From: Pseudomonas sp. SORT22
Lineage (GTDB): Bacteria; Pseudomonadota; Gammaproteobacteria; Pseudomonadales; Pseudomonadaceae
Direction of reading: 5' to 3'
DNA length: 64,000 nt
Assembly: GCF_018417635.1 (NCBI RefSeq)
Contig: NZ_CP071007.1
Span: 916,001-980,000 of the forward strand
Within the stretch, counting starts at the first letter, position 1. Each line of letters starts with the position of its first letter. This document shows positions 55,579-63,258 of this stretch, in pieces. The position numbers and the translations under genes are program-made. The notes under the pieces were generated by a model. It worked only from the letters and a program-made list of their open reading frames with translations, made no database searches and was not told the DNA's origin.

Positions 55579-56022
55579 TCAGCCTTTGCCGACCGTTTTT
55601 TCTTTCTTCTCCGCGATTTCCTTGCAGTCAAAGCACAGGTCCGCGGTAGGGCGGGCTTCCAGTCGGCGAAGACCGATTTCAACGCCGCAGGCGTCGCACC
55701 AGCCGTATTCTTCGTCCTGGATCTTCTGCAGGGTCTTGTCGATTTTCTTGATCAGCTTGCGCTCGCGATCGCGGTTGCGCAGTTCAAGGGCAAATTCTTC
55801 TTCCTGGCTGGCGCGGTCGGCGGGGTCCGGGAAATTGGCCGCCTCGTCCTTCATGTGGTCCACAGTCCGGTCCACACTGGTCATCAGCTCCTGCTTCCAG
55901 GCACCCAGGAGTTTGACGAAGTGCTTGCGCATGGGATCGCCCATGTACTCTTCACCCTTGGTTACCTGATAGGGCTCGACACCGTACATGGTCTGAGTTT
56001 TTTGCTTTTCTAGGGTGGACAT
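55579..56022 (-). CDS. dksA: RNA polymerase-binding transcription factor DksA
   Basis: A 147-residue factor acting with ppGpp in the stringent response, through the polymerase secondary channel. The coiled-coil tip carries the acidic pair Asp66 and Asp69 in FPDPADRASQ. The zinc finger has all four cysteines: Cys109, Cys112, Cys130 and Cys133. ATG 56022 starts MSTLEKQKTQ; an upstream frame is not conserved. It is divergent from the aminotransferase gene. Confidence 0.97.
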   Translation of the reverse strand: MSTLEKQKTQTMYGVEPYQVTKGEEYMGDPMRKHFVKLLGAWKQELMTSVDRTVDHMKDEAANFPDPADRASQEEEFALELRNRDRERKLIKKIDKTLQKIQDEEYGWCDACGVEIGLRRLEARPTADLCFDCKEIAEKKEKTVGKG

Positions 56023-56230
56023 GAATAGACCGCCTCTCACTTTTCTAATCCATTGCGCAGGCTGCTCCATCTCCGGCGCCCGCCGGCCCTGCGACTGCGA
56101 GCCGCCGAACTTACCAGATCGAATCGGGGTGCGCTACTCCCGGTTGTCAAGGCCAGGGCAACGCTACCTGGCCTTGATGATCTTTGCAGTGGACCGCAGC
56201 TTTTGCCACACGTTCGACCCCGCGCGTGGG

Positions 56231-56246
56231 TAGAATCATTATTCTA
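56231..56246. other. TAGAAT-CATT-ATTCTA palindrome upstream of the aminotransferase
   Basis: A perfect 6-4-6 palindrome lies 22 bases before the aminotransferase ATG in the 245-base dksA-aminotransferase gap. Its left arm could serve as a -10 box. No fitting -35 box is found. The rest of the gap holds nothing I recognise. Confidence 0.4.
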
Positions 56247-56267
56247 GACCCTTTTGAGAGAAGGCTA

Positions 56268-57440
56268 ATGGCCCAGCCCTACAGTGCGCGCAGCCGCGCC
56301 ATCGAACCTTTCCACGTGATGGCCCTGCTGGCCCGCGCCAACGAGCTGCAAGCGAGCGGCTGCGACGTGATCCACCTGGAAATCGGCGAACCGGATTTCA
56401 CCACCGCCGCGCCGATCATCGAGGCCGGCCAGGCCGCACTGGCCCAGGGGCATACCCGTTATACCGCTGCCCGCGGGCTGCCGGCGCTGCGCGAAGCGAT
56501 TGCCGGGTTCTACCAGCAGCGCTACGGGCTGAGCATCGACCCGCAGCGCATCCTCATCACCCCGGGCGGTTCCGGCGCCTTGCTGCTGGCCGCCAGCCTG
56601 TTGGTCGACCCGGGCAAGCACTGGCTGCTGGCCGACCCCGGCTACCCGTGCAACCGGCATTTTTTGCGCCTGGTCGAAGGCGCCGCGCAACTGGTGCCGG
56701 TGGGGCCAGAGGTGAATTATCAATTGACCGCCGATCTGGTCGAGCGCTACTGGGACCAGGACACCGTCGGCGCCCTGGTGGCGTCACCTGCCAACCCCAC
56801 CGGCACGGTGCTCGATCGCAACGAGCTGGCAAGCCTCTCGGCTGCCACCCGCGCGCGTAACGGCCATTTGGTGGTGGACGAGATCTACCACGGCCTGACC
56901 TACGGCATGGATGCACCGAGCGTGCTGGAAGTCGACGACGAAGCCTTCGTCCTGAATAGTTTTTCCAAGTATTTCGGCATGACCGGCTGGCGCCTGGGCT
57001 GGCTGGTGGCGCCACCGGCTGCGGTGGCTGACCTCGAAAAGCTGGCGCAGAACCTCTACATCAGTGCCCCGAGCATGGCCCAGCATGCCGCCCTGGCGTG
57101 TTTCCAGCCTGGCACCCTGGCGATTCTCGAAGAACGTCGGGCCGAGTTCGCCCGCCGCCGCGATTTCCTCTTGCCGGCCTTGCGTGAGCTGGGCTTCAAG
57201 ATAGCCGTAGAGCCACAGGGTGCCTTTTATCTGTACGCCGACATCAGCGCCTTTGGCGGCGATGCCTTTGCCTTCTGCCGGCACTTCCTCGAAACCGAGC
57301 ACGTGGCCTTCACCCCGGGCCTGGACTTCGGTCGCCACCAGGCCGGGCACCATGTGCGCTTTGCCTACACCCAGAGCTTGCCGCGCCTGCAGGAGGCGGT
57401 CGAGCGGATTGCCCGCGGACTACGGAGCTGGCAAGGCTGA
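56268..57440 (+). CDS. pyridoxal-phosphate aminotransferase (class I/II)
   Basis: A 390-residue fold-type I aminotransferase. The PLP lysine is Lys234 in [16 protein letters not shown], the ring contact DEIYHGL is at 204-210, and the asparagine motif ASPANPTG is at 172-179 (Asn176). The aspartate/aromatic aminotransferase subgroup fits, but the amino donor and acceptor are not known from sequence. ATG 56268 begins [15 protein letters not shown] after a GAGAGAAGG site. Its stop shares one base with the sfsA start, so the two are co-translated. Confidence 0.88.
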   Translation: MAQPYSARSRAIEPFHVMALLARANELQASGCDVIHLEIGEPDFTTAAPIIEAGQAALAQGHTRYTAARGLPALREAIAGFYQQRYGLSIDPQRILITPGGSGALLLAASLLVDPGKHWLLADPGYPCNRHFLRLVEGAAQLVPVGPEVNYQLTADLVERYWDQDTVGALVASPANPTGTVLDRNELASLSAATRARNGHLVVDEIYHGLTYGMDAPSVLEVDDEAFVLNSFSKYFGMTGWRLGWLVAPPAAVADLEKLAQNLYISAPSMAQHAALACFQPGTLAILEERRAEFARRRDFLLPALRELGFKIAVEPQGAFYLYADISAFGGDAFAFCRHFLETEHVAFTPGLDFGRHQAGHHVRFAYTQSLPRLQEAVERIARGLRSWQG

Positions 57441-58153
57441 TGCGCTTTTCTCCCCCCCTTGAAACCGCACGTTTGCTGCGCCGCTACAAGCGCTTCCTGG
57501 CTGACATCGAGCTGGCCAGCGGCGAGCAAATGACCATCCATTGCCCCAATACCGGCTCGATGTTCAATTGCATGGTCGAGGGCGGCCAGGTCTGGTTCAG
57601 CCGCTCCAACGACCCTAAGCGCAAGCTGCCCGGCACCTGGGAAATCAGTGAAACCCCGCAGGGGCGCCTGGCCTGTGTCAACACCGGGCGCGCCAACGCG
57701 CTGGTGGAAGAAGCCTTGCGTGCTGGCGTCATCAGCGAACTGGCCGGGTTTACCGGGCTCAAGCGCGAAGTGGCTTACGGCGAGGAGAGCAGCCGGGTGG
57801 ATTTTCGCCTGGAGTTTGCCGAAGGGCCGGCCTATGTCGAGGTCAAGAGCGTCACCCTGGGCTTTGACGACTCGGCAGTCGCCGCCTTCCCTGACGCCGT
57901 CACCCAGCGCGGTGCCAAGCACCTGCGCGAGCTGGCGACCCTGGCCCGCCAGGGTGTGCGCGCGGTGCAGCTATATTGTGTGAACCTCAGCGGGGTCGAA
58001 GCCGTACGCCCTGCCGACGAGATCGACAGCGCCTATGCCGATGCCCTGCGCGCAGCGGTGGCCGATGGCGTCGAAGTGCTTGCCTACGGCACGCGGATCG
58101 ATGGCGAACAGGTTTATATCGATCGGCCTTTGCCGGTGTTGCTCAGTCGATAA
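57440..58153 (+). CDS. sfsA: DNA/RNA nuclease SfsA family (sugar fermentation stimulation protein)
   Basis: A 237-residue protein with an N-terminal OB-like part (HCPNTGSM) and a C-terminal nuclease-type core ([33 protein letters not shown]). The motif set D-ExK fits the PD-(D/E)xK fold. E. coli SfsA was first linked to maltose metabolism; the physiological role remains unclear. It starts at the last base of the aminotransferase stop (TGATG). Its last 11 bases overlap the convergent Rieske gene. Confidence 0.92.
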   Translation: MRFSPPLETARLLRRYKRFLADIELASGEQMTIHCPNTGSMFNCMVEGGQVWFSRSNDPKRKLPGTWEISETPQGRLACVNTGRANALVEEALRAGVISELAGFTGLKREVAYGEESSRVDFRLEFAEGPAYVEVKSVTLGFDDSAVAAFPDAVTQRGAKHLRELATLARQGVRAVQLYCVNLSGVEAVRPADEIDSAYADALRAAVADGVEVLAYGTRIDGEQVYIDRPLPVLLSR

Positions 58154-58460
58154 GCCAGATGCCCTGGCTGTCTTCGCGACAGTTCAGGGCCGTCAATTGC
58201 TCGCCCTCGCAAGGGCCGGCCACGCATTCGCCGGACTCGATCAGAAACAGCGCGCCGTGGCGCCCGCAGGCAATCAGGCTGGCGCTGCTGTCGAGAAAGG
58301 CGTCAGGTTCCCAATTCAGGGGGATGCCACGATGAGGGCAGTGATTGCGGTACAGGTAGACTGTGCCCGCACGCCGGACCGCGAAAATCCCCAGGTCATT
58401 GACACTGAAGCCTCGGCTCTGGCCTTCGCCCAGGTGCTCGGAATGACAAAGAAAATGCAT
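58143..58460 (-). CDS. small Rieske [2Fe-2S] protein
   Basis: A 105-residue ferredoxin-like Rieske domain and nothing else. The cluster ligands are Cys41-x-His43 and Cys65-x-x-His68. Such stand-alone domains usually carry electrons to an oxygenase or nitrite-reductase-like enzyme, but no such partner is nearby. It is convergent with sfsA with an 11-base overlap. The gap upstream (58461-58613) is shared with divergent phuT and its Fur box; the gene itself could therefore be iron-regulated. Confidence 0.88.
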   Translation of the reverse strand: MHFLCHSEHLGEGQSRGFSVNDLGIFAVRRAGTVYLYRNHCPHRGIPLNWEPDAFLDSSASLIACGRHGALFLIESGECVAGPCEGEQLTALNCREDSQGIWLID

Positions 58461-58491
58461 GGTGAGGGTTACTCGAAGTCACAGTGACGGC

Positions 58492-58519
58492 TTGACGTGC
58501 AAATGCAAATAATTATCAA
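58492..58519 (+). promoter_or_regulatory. promoter and Fur box of the haem-type ABC operon
   Basis: TTGACG (58492-58497) and TATCAA (58514-58519) are 16 bases apart. A 7-1-7 Fur site, TGCAAAT-A-ATTATCA (58504-58518), matches the consensus TGATAAT-N-ATTATCA at 12 of 14 positions and covers the spacer and -10 box. This predicts repression by iron-loaded Fur. Confidence 0.8.
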
Positions 58520-58613
58520 ATTGCCTGCATCAGCCGTATCGGACGCTTTATACCGTGCGTCCCCGGCATTATCCACCCGGATTGCCGCTCCTCCTCATTC
58601 AAGGAAGCCTGTT

Positions 58614-59480
58614 ATGCGCCCACGTGCCCGCCTGATCGCCCTGTGTGCCGGTCTTGTGTTCAACACCCTGGCCCAGGCCGACACCTTGCCGCAGCGCTGG
58701 GTCAGCGCCGGTGGGGCACTGAGCGAGTGGGTGGCGGCGCTGGGCGGCGAGCAGAAGCTGGTCGGGGTCGATACCACCAGTCAGCATCCGCAATCGCTCA
58801 AGGCCTTGCCGAGTATCGGTTATCAGCGCCAGCTGTCCGCCGAAGGGGTGCTGAGCCTGCGTCCGGATGTGCTGGTGGGCACCGAAGAAATGGGCCCGCC
58901 GCCGGTGCTCGCGCAAATCCGCGGCGCCGGGGTCAAGGTCGAACTGCTGTCGAGCAAGGCCGACCTGGGTGCGGTGGAAAGCAACTTGCAGCAACTGGGG
59001 CGCTTGCTCGGCAATGAGCAACAAGCCCGGCAACTGTTCGCCGACTACCGCCGGCAACTCGATGAGCTGCAGGGCAAGATCAAGCAACTGCAAACCACCC
59101 AGGCCGCTCCCGGAGTGATTCTGCTGGTCGGTCATGCCGGCTCCAAACCGATGATCGCCGGCAAAGGCACCGCTGGCGACTGGTTGCTCAAACAGGCCGG
59201 TGCGCGCAACCTGGCGGATAACGAAGGCTACAAGAACTTCTCTGTCGAGGCCTTGGCAGCCCTTGACCCGGATGTGCTGGTGTTCGCCGACCGCAGCCTC
59301 AGCGGTGAGCAGGCCTTGCAGGCGCTGCTCAAGGAAAACCCGGCCCTGAATGCTTCGCGCGCCGCCCGTAACAAACGCCTGATCGAACTGGACCCGACCT
59401 TGCTGGTGGGGGGGCTCGGCCCGCGTCTGCCGGTTACCTTGCAGAACCTTTCCCACGCCTTTTACCCGACCGCGCAATGA
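58614..59480 (+). CDS. phuT: haem-type ABC transporter, periplasmic binding protein
   Basis: A 288-residue exported solute-binding protein. The signal peptide ends at AQA (cut after residue 22). It is a class III binding protein of the haem/vitamin B12/siderophore group, with EEMGPP and KNFSVEALAALDPDVLVFADR segments. ATG 58614 has AAGGAAG eight bases upstream; an upstream in-frame start lies in the Fur box and is excluded. The operon order and the adjacent prrF match the phu locus of P. aeruginosa, so haem is the most likely cargo; other iron ligands remain possible. Confidence 0.87.
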   Translation: MRPRARLIALCAGLVFNTLAQADTLPQRWVSAGGALSEWVAALGGEQKLVGVDTTSQHPQSLKALPSIGYQRQLSAEGVLSLRPDVLVGTEEMGPPPVLAQIRGAGVKVELLSSKADLGAVESNLQQLGRLLGNEQQARQLFADYRRQLDELQGKIKQLQTTQAAPGVILLVGHAGSKPMIAGKGTAGDWLLKQAGARNLADNEGYKNFSVEALAALDPDVLVFADRSLSGEQALQALLKENPALNASRAARNKRLIELDPTLLVGGLGPRLPVTLQNLSHAFYPTAQ

Positions 59481-60514
59481 ACCGGCTGGTCAAGCCGCGC
59501 ACGCTGTTCGTCACCCTGACGCTGCTGTGCCTGTTGGCGATCTGGTTGTCGCTGGCGCTGGGGCCGGTCAGCCTGCCGTTGTTCGATACTCTGCGCGCCG
59601 GAGCCCGGTTGATCGGGCTGCCGGTGGCCGGCGACGGGCTGGAGCAGGCCGAGCTGATCCTCGGCCAGATCCGCTTGCCACGGACCCTGCTGGGGTTGGC
59701 CGTGGGTGCCGTGCTGGCGCTGTCCGGGGTGGCGATGCAGGGGCTGTTTCGCAACCCGCTGGCCGACCCCGGCCTGGTCGGGGTGTCTGCGGGTGCCGCG
59801 CTCGGTGCGGCAGTGGCGATTGTCGGCGGCTCGTGGATGGGCGGTATTCCCGAGGCCTTCGGCCCTTATCTGTTATCGCTGTGTGCATTTCTTGGTGGCC
59901 TGGGGGTGACGGCGCTGGTGTATCGCCTGGGCCGGCGCGATGGCCAGACCAACGTGGCGACCATGCTCCTTGCCGGCATCGCCTTGACCGCCCTGGCCGG
60001 CGCGGCGGTAGGGCTGTTCACTTACCTGGCCGATGACGCCACCTTGCGCACCCTGACGTTCTGGAACCTGGGCAGCCTCAATGGCGCCAGTTACCAGCGC
60101 CTGTGGCCGCTGGTGCTGGTGACCGTGGGGGTCTCGCTGTGGCTGCCACGCCGGGCCCAGGCCTTGAATGCCTTGTTGCTGGGCGAGTCCGAAGCCCGTC
60201 ACCTGGGCATCGAGGTCGAGAAGCTCAAGCGCGAACTGGTGTTCTGCACGGCGCTGGGGGTGGGCGCGGCAGTCGCGGCGGCGGGGCTGATCGGCTTTAT
60301 CGGCCTGGTGGTGCCGCACCTGGTGCGTTTGCTGGCTGGGCCGGACCACCGCGTATTGCTGCCGGCATCCTTGCTGGCCGGCGCTTCGCTGTTGCTGTTC
60401 GCCGACCTGATCGCGCGCTTGGCGCTGGCACCTGCGGAACTGCCGATCGGTATCGTTACCGCGTTCATCGGTGCGCCGTTCTTCCTCTATCTGCTGTTGC
60501 GGGGGCGTGCCTGA
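59477..60514 (+). CDS. phuU: haem-type ABC transporter, permease
   Basis: A 345-residue FecCD/BtuC-family permease with about nine to ten membrane helices. The family motif [23 protein letters not shown] lies near residues 90-112, and the ATPase-contacting loop ([23 protein letters not shown] [13 protein letters not shown]) is near 235. The start overlaps phuT by four bases (ATGA) and the stop shares one base with phuV. Confidence 0.92.
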   Translation: MNRLVKPRTLFVTLTLLCLLAIWLSLALGPVSLPLFDTLRAGARLIGLPVAGDGLEQAELILGQIRLPRTLLGLAVGAVLALSGVAMQGLFRNPLADPGLVGVSAGAALGAAVAIVGGSWMGGIPEAFGPYLLSLCAFLGGLGVTALVYRLGRRDGQTNVATMLLAGIALTALAGAAVGLFTYLADDATLRTLTFWNLGSLNGASYQRLWPLVLVTVGVSLWLPRRAQALNALLLGESEARHLGIEVEKLKRELVFCTALGVGAAVAAAGLIGFIGLVVPHLVRLLAGPDHRVLLPASLLAGASLLLFADLIARLALAPAELPIGIVTAFIGAPFFLYLLLRGRA

Positions 60515-61281
60515 TGCTGTGTGTCGAAAACCTGTCGCTGCGCCGTGGCGAAAACCAGGTCCTCAGCGATATCAGCCTGGCCCTGCAGCCCGGCCAGGTA
60601 CTGGGCGTGCTGGGCCCCAACGGTGCCGGTAAAAGCAGCCTGCTCGGGGTGATGTGCGGTGAGTTGAATCCCAGCCACGGACGGGTGAGCCTGGATGACC
60701 GCGGGCTGTGCGACTGGCCCGGGCAGCAGCGGGCCCAGCGCCTGGCGGTGCTGCCGCAGGTGTCCAGCCTGGGCTTTGCCTTCAAGGTCGAAGAAGTGGT
60801 CGGCATGGGTCGCTTGCCGCATAAAACCGGTCTTGAGCGCGACCAGCAGATCATCGACGCGGCCCTACAGGCGGCCGATGCCGGCCACCTGCTCGGGCGC
60901 AGCTATCTGGCGCTCTCTGGTGGCGAGCGTCAGCGCGTGCACCTGGCGCGGGTACTGGCGCAGCTGTGGCCAGGCGAAGACGGGCGCATCCTGCTGCTCG
61001 ACGAGCCGACCTCGATGCTCGACCCGCTGCACCAGCACACCACCTTGCAAGCGGTGCGCGAATTCGCCGATCGCGGCGCCGCGGTGATGGTCATCCTTCA
61101 TGACCTGAACCTGGCGGCACGCTACTGTGATCGTATCCTCTTGCTCGAACAGGGTCGCAGCCATGCCCTGGATACCCCGCAGCAGGTATTGCGCCCCGAT
61201 TCGCTCAAGGCGGTGTTCGGCATCGATGTGCTGGTCCAGCCTCACCCCGAGCGGGGGCACCCGCTGATCATCGCCCGTTAG
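60514..61281 (+). CDS. phuV: haem-type ABC transporter, ATPase
   Basis: A 255-residue ABC ATPase of the HmuV type. Walker A GPNGAGKS is at 34-41. A Q-loop (VLPQVSS), the signature LSGGERQR, Walker [13 protein letters not shown] and the H-loop ILHDLN follow. The LDPLHQH segment after Walker B is typical of haem importers. The ATG is within the phuU stop (TGATG), so it is coupled. ChaN-type lipoprotein follows 11 bases later. Confidence 0.93.
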   Translation: MLCVENLSLRRGENQVLSDISLALQPGQVLGVLGPNGAGKSSLLGVMCGELNPSHGRVSLDDRGLCDWPGQQRAQRLAVLPQVSSLGFAFKVEEVVGMGRLPHKTGLERDQQIIDAALQAADAGHLLGRSYLALSGGERQRVHLARVLAQLWPGEDGRILLLDEPTSMLDPLHQHTTLQAVREFADRGAAVMVILHDLNLAARYCDRILLLEQGRSHALDTPQQVLRPDSLKAVFGIDVLVQPHPERGHPLIIAR

Positions 61282-61292
61282 GAGTACCGCCC

Positions 61293-62189
61293 ATGCGTTG
61301 TCCCCGCTTGCCCGCATTGTTGCTGTTGCTGGTCTGGGGGCTCGCCGGCTGCCAGTCCCGGGCCGAAGTACCGCCATTGCCCGCCTGGCAAAGCCCCGAA
61401 GGCCGCGATCATGCCGAGCTTGGGCAGATTCGTGAGCTGAGCAGCGGGCGCCTGTTGACGCCCGCGCAACTGCTGGAGCGGCTGGCGCAGGCGCCGCGGC
61501 TGCTGGTAGGCGAGAAACACGACAACCCCGACCACCATGCCCTGCAGTTGTGGCTGCTGCGCGCCCTGCAGGGGCAACGGCCGCAGGGCAGCCTGCTGCT
61601 GGAGATGCTGCAGCCGGTGCAGCAAGCCAAGGTCGATGCGCTGAAGCAGCAGGCCTTGCCGGCCGATCTGCCGCTGGCGCTTGGCTGGCAGCAAGGCTGG
61701 GATTGGGCCCTGTACGGACCGATCGTCCGCGAGGCCCTGGGCCAGCCATACCCGTTGCTGGCCGCCAACCTCGACACCGAGGAGGTGCGCAGCCTCTATC
61801 GCCGGCCGCCACCCTTGAAAGGTGAGCGCTCGACCGCCGCCAAGGTCCGGGCCGTGCTGCTGGAGCAAGTCCGGGAGTCCCATTGCGGCCTGCTGCCCGA
61901 AAGCCAGTTGCCGGCGATGCTGGCGGTTCAGCAACAGCGCGACCGGCGTATGGCCGAGCGCCTGCTGGCCGCGCCACAGCCAGCGTTGCTGTTAGCCGGT
62001 GGCTATCACGTGCGCAAGGACATCGGCGTGCCCTTGCATTTGGCCGACCTGGGCGCCGAAGCCGGCACGCAGGTGTTGATGCTCGCCGAAGTGGGGCAGG
62101 GGGTTGATGCGCAGCTGGCTGATTATGTCTGGTACACCCCGGCTTTGCCGGAGCAGGACTACTGCGCGCAGATGCGTAAGGGCGAGTAA
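61293..62189 (+). CDS. ChaN-family lipoprotein linked to haem uptake
   Basis: A 298-residue lipoprotein. The signal peptide ends in the lipobox GLAGC with Cys20. The ChaN (DUF399) domain has the motifs LLVGEKHDNPDHH near residue 73 and GGYHVRKDIGVP near 233, whose histidines fit haem or iron binding. Campylobacter ChaN is reported to bind haem in a dimer. It holds the place of phuW in the P. aeruginosa phu operon. Its stop is only 11 bases from the end of convergent prrF. Confidence 0.85.
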   Translation: MRCPRLPALLLLLVWGLAGCQSRAEVPPLPAWQSPEGRDHAELGQIRELSSGRLLTPAQLLERLAQAPRLLVGEKHDNPDHHALQLWLLRALQGQRPQGSLLLEMLQPVQQAKVDALKQQALPADLPLALGWQQGWDWALYGPIVREALGQPYPLLAANLDTEEVRSLYRRPPPLKGERSTAAKVRAVLLEQVRESHCGLLPESQLPAMLAVQQQRDRRMAERLLAAPQPALLLAGGYHVRKDIGVPLHLADLGAEAGTQVLMLAEVGQGVDAQLADYVWYTPALPEQDYCAQMRKGE

Positions 62190-62200
62190 AAAGCCCAGGC

Positions 62201-62314
62201 AAAAAAAGACCCGGCAAAGTGCCGGGTCAATAACCGTGATTAGCCTGATGAGGAGATAATCTGAGAGTCCGAACCAGGGGCTTTCAGGTTACCCAACCAG
62301 TCTCGCGACCAGTT
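62201..62314 (-). ncRNA. prrF: PrrF small RNA (iron-responsive)
   Basis: A 114-base transcript on the minus strand. It begins AACTGGTCGCGAG, as in P. aeruginosa PrrF1/2, contains the conserved antisense core with CTCAGATTATCTCCTCATC (62275-62257), and ends with a hairpin GACCCGGC/GCCGGGTC (62208-62228) followed by seven T. PrrF blocks messages of iron-using proteins (for example sodB, acnA) when iron is low. Promoter and Fur box lie directly upstream. It is next to the haem operon, as in P. aeruginosa, but only one copy is present here. Confidence 0.95.
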
Positions 62315-62348
62315 GTGATAATCATAACGATTCTCATTTCGTAGTCAA
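62315..62348 (-). promoter_or_regulatory. prrF promoter with Fur box
   Basis: On the minus strand TTGACT (62348-62343) and TATGAT (62326-62321) are 16 bases apart, ending six bases before the RNA start. A Fur site GATAATCATAACGATTCTC (62317-62335, plus strand) matches the 19-base consensus at 15 positions and covers the -10 box. Iron-loaded Fur should shut prrF off. Confidence 0.9.
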
Positions 62349-62358
62349 GTGTCGTGAT

Positions 62359-62643
62359 TCAAAATTCCCGATTATTTTTCTGTACGGCAATTTTGCCGTC
62401 GAGTTGCTGGTTCAGGGCTTCCTTGCGTTCAGCCGGAATATCGTTCCAGTGCACATCGAGCAAGGCGCCTTCAATCGCGTACAGCAGCACCTTCGAGGCC
62501 CGGAAACCCCGGGTACGGACGGCCTTGTAGGCGTTGACCGCACCCAGCCGGCGTAGGTCCGAAGCACTGTGGATGCCGACCGCATGCAGCCACTGCGCAG
62601 AAGTCTTGCCAAGGTTTTTCAGATGCTGGAGTTCATCGTTCAT
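62359..62643 (-). CDS. TfoX C-terminal-domain protein
   Basis: A 94-residue protein made only of the TfoX_C domain (helix-hairpin-helix-like: LKNLGKTSAQWLHAVGIHSASDLRRLGAVNAY, then LLYAIEGALLDVHWNDIP). It lacks the N-terminal half of the competence regulator TfoX/Sxy. Function of such stand-alone domains is unknown. ATG 62643 has AAGGAGG four bases upstream; a TTG one codon earlier is less likely. Its message would run into the prrF region unless stopped. Confidence 0.85.
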   Translation of the reverse strand: MNDELQHLKNLGKTSAQWLHAVGIHSASDLRRLGAVNAYKAVRTRGFRASKVLLYAIEGALLDVHWNDIPAERKEALNQQLDGKIAVQKNNREF

Positions 62644-62766
62644 CAAGCCTCCTTGCGACGGCTGAACGGGTCTTGATTTAGTAATCGCGGCAGGTCAATG
62701 AGCAGTGTAGCGGCACTTGGGAAATACGCGGCGTTTTGCCATCCATGTGCCGACGGGTAGCCGAAA

Positions 62767-62797
62767 GCCCCCGCCAGGCCACGGCCGGCGGGGGTTT
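62767..62797. terminator. hairpin between the pentapeptide gene and the TfoX_C gene
   Basis: CCCCCGCC (62768-62775) pairs with GGCGGGGG (62787-62794), flanked by AAAG and TTTC. It is a compact bidirectional hairpin 15 bases after the pentapeptide gene's stop. T-runs of three make it moderate. Confidence 0.65.
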
Positions 62798-62809
62798 CGA
62801 AGGTTGCTG

Positions 62810-63154
62810 TCAGCGTGTGCGGTAGCGCAGGCGGGTGCCGAAGTTGACCGACATGAGAATCTCGTCGGCGCTCAGTTCGCTGGGAAAGTAGGTGCCGGAA
62901 ATCTGTGCATGGGCCAGGCTTGCGCCTTCCAGGCCGTTGTGACGCAGGTCCAGGCCGCGCAGGTCGGAGGCGCGAAAGTAAGCATCGGTGAAGTCGATGC
63001 CGGTGGTGTCCAGCTCGCGCAGGTCGAGCCCGCGAAAATCGCCGCCACGAAAGTCGACGGTGCCATCCTTGGGTTTCTCGCGATTGAAACTGGCGATCTG
63101 TTCGTCATGCACCAGCGCATACAGCGCGCTGTCCAGTTGCCGTGGCTGATTCAT
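62810..63154 (-). CDS. small pentapeptide-repeat protein
   Basis: A 114-residue protein with about nine pentapeptide repeats of A(D/N)LXX type between residues 33 and 85 (VDFRG GDFRG LDLRE ... ASDLRGLDLRHNG). They should form a short right-handed quadrilateral beta-helix. A charged N-terminal helix (1-30) and a tail of 30 residues flank it. Some proteins of this sort protect gyrase, but this one is too short to claim that. ATG 63154 has AAGGAGG six bases upstream. Confidence 0.85.
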   Translation of the reverse strand: MNQPRQLDSALYALVHDEQIASFNREKPKDGTVDFRGGDFRGLDLRELDTTGIDFTDAYFRASDLRGLDLRHNGLEGASLAHAQISGTYFPSELSADEILMSVNFGTRLRYRTR

Positions 63155-63258
63155 GAGGCGCCTCCTTGTTTGCACTTGTGGTGACACTATAGTGCCATCA
63201 TCAAGGGGGCGCCCGGAATCAGGCGTGAACTGTCGACTGCTTCACGTCCTGGGTGGTA

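Noticed and set aside
58497..58613. ATG 58497 as the phuT start
   Set aside because: It lies inside the promoter spacer/Fur box and would put a non-signal stretch before the signal peptide.
62190..62358. A second, tandem prrF copy
   Set aside because: Only one core sequence, one Fur-box promoter and one terminator fit in the gap.
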